64,000 nt of DNA from Chryseobacterium sp. JUb7 (lineage in GTDB: Bacteria; Bacteroidota; Bacteroidia; Flavobacteriales; Weeksellaceae): contig NZ_JANUFF010000005.1 of assembly GCF_024806495.1 (NCBI RefSeq), forward strand, positions 62,001-126,000, read 5' to 3'. A program made the position numbers and the translations under genes. The notes under the pieces are model-generated. The model searched no databases, was not told the origin of the DNA, and worked only from the letters and a program-made list of their open reading frames with translations. Positions within the stretch are counted from its first letter, which is position 1. The number at the start of each line of letters is the position of its first letter. Positions 60,954-64,000 of this stretch are shown one piece after another.

Positions 60954-61730
60954 TTATTTTTGAGTATATGGAGCGCGGTAAGAAGAAATTCTGGTCAAAA
61001 CAGCTCTCTGAAATCTATTGAGATCTGCATCATTGCAAAATCCATATTTTAAAATATTTTTTCTTTCAAAACCTCCGGCAAAAACATAATAAATAAAATG
61101 CTGAATATTCGGCTTATCTATTTTTAAATCTGTAAAATACTGCTCTCCCAGCGCACTGATAAGGTAAGTCATAAAGTCAACATCATCCCATTTGTTTTTT
61201 ATTTTACCGACTGAAAAACCTTGTCCTTTAGGCTGTACAAATTCTCCTGCCCGTGCCGCTAAAACTCGTGGATCGGATTTCTTCACCATATACTGATCAA
61301 TTTCTTTAATCAGCCGTTCCACTTTTTTAGGCCTGTTAAGCGTTTTCGAATCGATTTTCAAATCTCCGGTAAGTCCTTTAGAAATTTCGATCTCAGGAAT
61401 TTGTATAATGGCTCGGGTAAGGGTGATATTAATTGGTGAGCTTATATTTTCATTGGTTACTTTTTTATTGAAACGCTCATATCCTGTTTTAACAAATCTC
61501 AACTCATCCCCCATTTTTCCTGATATCATGAAATGTCCGTCTTTGTTCGAAGAGACCCGTTCACTTGTTCTGATATTAATAACAGTAACGTCCTGCATCT
61601 CAAAATTTTCTTCAGATATCACCTTCCCAAAAATATATTCCTGAGCGTTGATATTGATAAAAAATAGCGTCAATAAAATAAAGAGTAGTTTAATTTTCAC
61701 GAATAGTTTTTTATGAGGCAAAACTATCAT
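60954..61730 (-). CDS. Secreted carboxypeptidase-regulatory-like protein, tandem paralog 1
   Basis: 258 residues, with a signal peptide that starts late (FVKIKLLFILLTLFFININAQ). The beta domain has YIFGKVISEENFEMQDVTVI and RVSSNKDGHFMIS. GLTGDLKIDSKTLNRPKK matches the LTGDLSKDSK block of paralogs 3 and 4, while the C-terminal part (QYFTDLKIDKPNIQHFIYYVF) is the most divergent of the four. It is first in the minus-strand set and divergent from the UvrD-like gene. The function is unknown. Confidence 0.78.
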   Translation of the reverse strand: MIVLPHKKLFVKIKLLFILLTLFFININAQEYIFGKVISEENFEMQDVTVINIRTSERVSSNKDGHFMISGKMGDELRFVKTGYERFNKKVTNENISSPINITLTRAIIQIPEIEISKGLTGDLKIDSKTLNRPKKVERLIKEIDQYMVKKSDPRVLAARAGEFVQPKGQGFSVGKIKNKWDDVDFMTYLISALGEQYFTDLKIDKPNIQHFIYYVFAGGFERKNILKYGFCNDADLNRFQRAVLTRISSYRAPYTQK

Positions 61731-61882
61731 TATTTTTAGATTATTATATAAGTTTAACCACAGTTAACGTGTTTTAGGATTTATTTTAGAGTTTTGATTT
61801 TCAAAACTGTTAAATAGCGAACGCAAATTGTTAAAATTTCACTTAAATTTTAGCTAACTTGCACTCTCAATTCTTCGTAAAA

Positions 61883-64000
61883 ATGCAAAATTCTTATACA
61901 GTAATCAACGCTTCTGCAGGCTCAGGGAAAACTTACGCCCTGGTTCAGCGACTTTTGATGATCTGTCTTCGCTATCCTCATCAACAGCATTCGATAAGGA
62001 ATATTTTGGCATTGACTTTTACCAATAAAGCAGCCAACGAAATGAAGGAAAGAATTTTATCGTGGCTGGGGAACTTTGCTGCAGACACTTATATTGAAAA
62101 CGGAGATTTAAAAAATATTCAGAAAGCATTTGAACAGGAAGGACTGAAAATCACAATTGATGAGCTTCATTACCGATCCAAGAAACTTCTGGATTATGTT
62201 CTCCACAACTATTCAACCCTGAACATCGGAACGATTGACCGTTTCAACTCAAGGCTGGTAAGAAGCTTTTCTTATGAGCTCGGTCTGGCCAAAAATTTCA
62301 ATCTGGAAATTGAAGCAGAACCGTTTTTAATAGAAGCAGTGGATAAAATGCTTGATCAGATCGGAGAAAATGATGTTATCTCCAATTCTTTCATGGATTA
62401 TGTAGATTACAGTCTGGAAAACAACGAAAGAATCAATCTTAACAAAAGTCTTTATGATTCTGCGAAAGAATTTGTAAAAGACATCCACTATGAGCATCTT
62501 AAAGACAATAAAGATTTTGATAATACCAATTATGAAAATATAAAGAATGCGCTCCGAAAAGAAATCATCACGAATAAAAAGCAGGCTCTGGAGCTTGCTA
62601 CAAAATCGATTGACCTTTTCAAATCCAGAAATATAGAAATTGAAGATTTTGCGCAGGGGAAAAATGGAATCGGAGGCTTCTTTACAAAAGTTTCAGACTT
62701 TTATAATCAAAAAAGAGCAGGATTTCCATTTCCAACTACCCAGGAAGAATCTGTGGTTAATAATTATAGGAAAGGGTCCTCTGCAAAATCAAAAAATAAA
62801 GAACCTGAGATATTTGAAATTTTAGAACAACTGCTTGACAACAGGATGCAGCTGATTCTTTTATATATAGAGACTCAGAAAAAAGAGAAAATTTTATCAG
62901 CTCTTCTTCCATTGAAAGTCAATAAAGATATTCAGGACGAACTGCATAAGATTGAGGAAGAAAATGATCTTGTTTTGTTATCAAAATTCAATATACTGAT
63001 TAATGAAAATCTTAGAAATGAGCCTTCTGCTTTTATTTATGAAAAAGTAGGATCTCAGTTTCAGCATTATTTTTTCGATGAGTTTCAGGATACTTCGGAA
63101 CTTCAGTGGCAGAACTTTGTACCGTTAAGAGATCATTCGGTTTCAACGGAAAATACTTCGTTTACATTGGTTGGAGATCCCAAACAGAGTATCTACCGCT
63201 TTCGTGGCGGAGAGAGCAAGATCATGCTTGACATTATCAATAAGAAAGAATTCTCACCGCGGGATGCAGAACTTCTTGTCTTAAAAGATAACTGGAGAAG
63301 TGCAAAAAATATTGTTAATTTCAACAATGAGCTTTATCAATATCATTCCAGAGGCTTACTGGATGAGCACGCTTCTATTTTCGGAAGTGATGCAGAGCAG
63401 AATCCCAGATCTTCAAAAGAGGGTCGCGTGAAAGTCAACCTCATTGAAAATTTAACAAATGATGATTTCTATAACGACACTTCCGAGAAGATGCGAAAAG
63501 ATATTCAGGAGAGTCTGGATCATGGTTTTAAGTTTTCGGATATTACAATTTTATGCAGAGGAAATTTTGATATCTTCAGTTATTCTCAAAAACTGGGAAA
63601 CCTGAAAGTGAAATACAATGGTGAAGAAACGAATGTTAAAACCATATCAGACAAGGGACTGACGCTTGAACTATCCAATACACTGAAGGCTGTCATAGAA
63701 TTTCTAAAATGGGAAACCAATCCTAAAAATAAGCCTAACCTCATCATGATGATGTATTATCTGAACCAACTGGGAAGAATAAAGATGGCAGATTTTACAT
63801 TGGAAATGAAAGAAATTCTGGAGATTGAATCTCATGAAGAAATTTTACAGTTTATTCAGAAGACCTATTCTTTACAGCTCAAGAAGGAAAACTTCCCGAG
63901 GTTTAATCTGTACAACTTTGTAGAATATTATATCAATGAATTTTCTTTTGAAGAAAAGGAAACAGATTTCCTTCTGAACTTCCTAGAAATGCTGTTTAAT
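61883..64000 (+). CDS. UvrD-type helicase, AddA/RecB-like (truncated by window end)
   Basis: The first 706 residues are visible and the frame is open to the window end. INASAGSGKTYALVQRLL (about 8-25) is Walker A, LALTFTNKAANEMKERI motif Ia, and HYFFDEFQDTSELQWQNF (about 394-411) the Walker B motif II. GDPKQSIYRFRGGES (about 431-445) is motif III, and LKDNWRSAKNIVNFNN motif IV. The long insertion between motifs and the ASAGSGKT form are typical for AddA or RecB subunits rather than UvrD or PcrA. A nuclease domain would lie beyond the window. It probably acts with an AddB partner in double-strand break repair. It is divergent from the tandem paralogs. Confidence 0.9.
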   Translation, partial: MQNSYTVINASAGSGKTYALVQRLLMICLRYPHQQHSIRNILALTFTNKAANEMKERILSWLGNFAADTYIENGDLKNIQKAFEQEGLKITIDELHYRSKKLLDYVLHNYSTLNIGTIDRFNSRLVRSFSYELGLAKNFNLEIEAEPFLIEAVDKMLDQIGENDVISNSFMDYVDYSLENNERINLNKSLYDSAKEFVKDIHYEHLKDNKDFDNTNYENIKNALRKEIITNKKQALELATKSIDLFKSRNIEIEDFAQGKNGIGGFFTKVSDFYNQKRAGFPFPTTQEESVVNNYRKGSSAKSKNKEPEIFEILEQLLDNRMQLILLYIETQKKEKILSALLPLKVNKDIQDELHKIEEENDLVLLSKFNILINENLRNEPSAFIYEKVGSQFQHYFFDEFQDTSELQWQNFVPLRDHSVSTENTSFTLVGDPKQSIYRFRGGESKIMLDIINKKEFSPRDAELLVLKDNWRSAKNIVNFNNELYQYHSRGLLDEHASIFGSDAEQNPRSSKEGRVKVNLIENLTNDDFYNDTSEKMRKDIQESLDHGFKFSDITILCRGNFDIFSYSQKLGNLKVKYNGEETNVKTISDKGLTLELSNTLKAVIEFLKWETNPKNKPNLIMMMYYLNQLGRIKMADFTLEMKEILEIESHEEILQFIQKTYSLQLKKENFPRFNLYNFVEYYINEFSFEEKETDFLLNFLEMLFN

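Noticed and set aside
1..64000. tRNA or rRNA genes, riboswitches, prophage or conjugative functions
   Set aside because: No cloverleaf, rRNA core words, known aptamer patterns or hallmark proteins were seen. Small structured RNAs cannot be excluded by eye.

Overview
The window looks like a chromosomal segment of a low-GC Bacteroidota, most like Chryseobacterium or a close Flavobacteriia relative. Supporting signs are TAnnTTTG-type -7 promoter boxes, lipoprotein signals with an acidic stretch after the Cys, a complete phenylacetate (paa) cluster of flavobacterial type, BshA, an OMP_b-brl_3 receptor, DUF4292, DUF4254 and DUF2851 proteins, GH92, and many intergenic palindromic repeats. No rRNA, tRNA, CRISPR array, prophage or plasmid functions were seen.

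Layout. 1-394: end of a PI-PLC-like gene. 454-5232 (minus): four closely spaced genes encoding an SMI1/KNR4 protein, a DUF4241 protein, a SMUG2-type uracil-DNA glycosylase and a frameshifted, apparently membrane-associated SF2 helicase. 5333-6065: a REP-associated tyrosine transposase (RAYT) with its palindromes on both sides and a third copy inside the reading frame. 6071-20213 (minus): the paa cluster in transcription order K-E-A-B-C-D-G-H-hypothetical-I-(four-helix-bundle pseudogene)-J-Y-esterase-Z. A TetR/PaaR-like gene lies upstream, a palindromic operator sits at the paaK start, and a terminator follows paaZ. 21579-27823: clpB, an FKBP lipoprotein, and an orphan NarL-type two-component cluster. 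27918-34402: M1 peptidase, outer-membrane barrel protein and a divergent OmpR-type two-component system. 34499-43139: DUF1835, EEP hydrolase, DECR-like reductase, GH92, AKR/AraC pair and HxlR/AzoR pair. 43390-57594: dihydroorotase, flippase, nucleotidyltransferase, DUF4292/EnvC/TatA/DUF4254 run, RibA, GH3, BshA, a frameshifted DUF2851 gene, PspC and GNAT. 57733-61730 (minus): a SIMPL protein and four tandem paralogous secreted proteins. 61883-64000: start of a UvrD/AddA-like helicase that runs off the window.

How the genes work together. The paa cluster encodes ligation of phenylacetate to CoA (PaaK), ring epoxidation (PaaABCDE), isomerisation (PaaG), ring opening and oxidation (PaaZ), beta-oxidation steps (PaaH, PaaJ) and thioesterase housekeeping (PaaI, PaaY). 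The predicted operator just before paaK matches the PaaR operator pattern described for Thermus. All ten gaps longer than 50 bp inside this cluster are filled by inverted-repeat sequence. One such element has its two arms around a four-helix-bundle gene that carries a nonsense codon.

Most notable observations: the inverted-repeat element carrying a four-helix-bundle gene, with arm-only relatives in neighbouring gaps; a REP copy translated in frame inside its own RAYT gene; the helicase/glycosylase cluster; three sets of phased repeats upstream of regulated genes (11-bp, 18-bp and 21-bp periods); and three broken reading frames, two of them at T homopolymers, which may be assembly errors.
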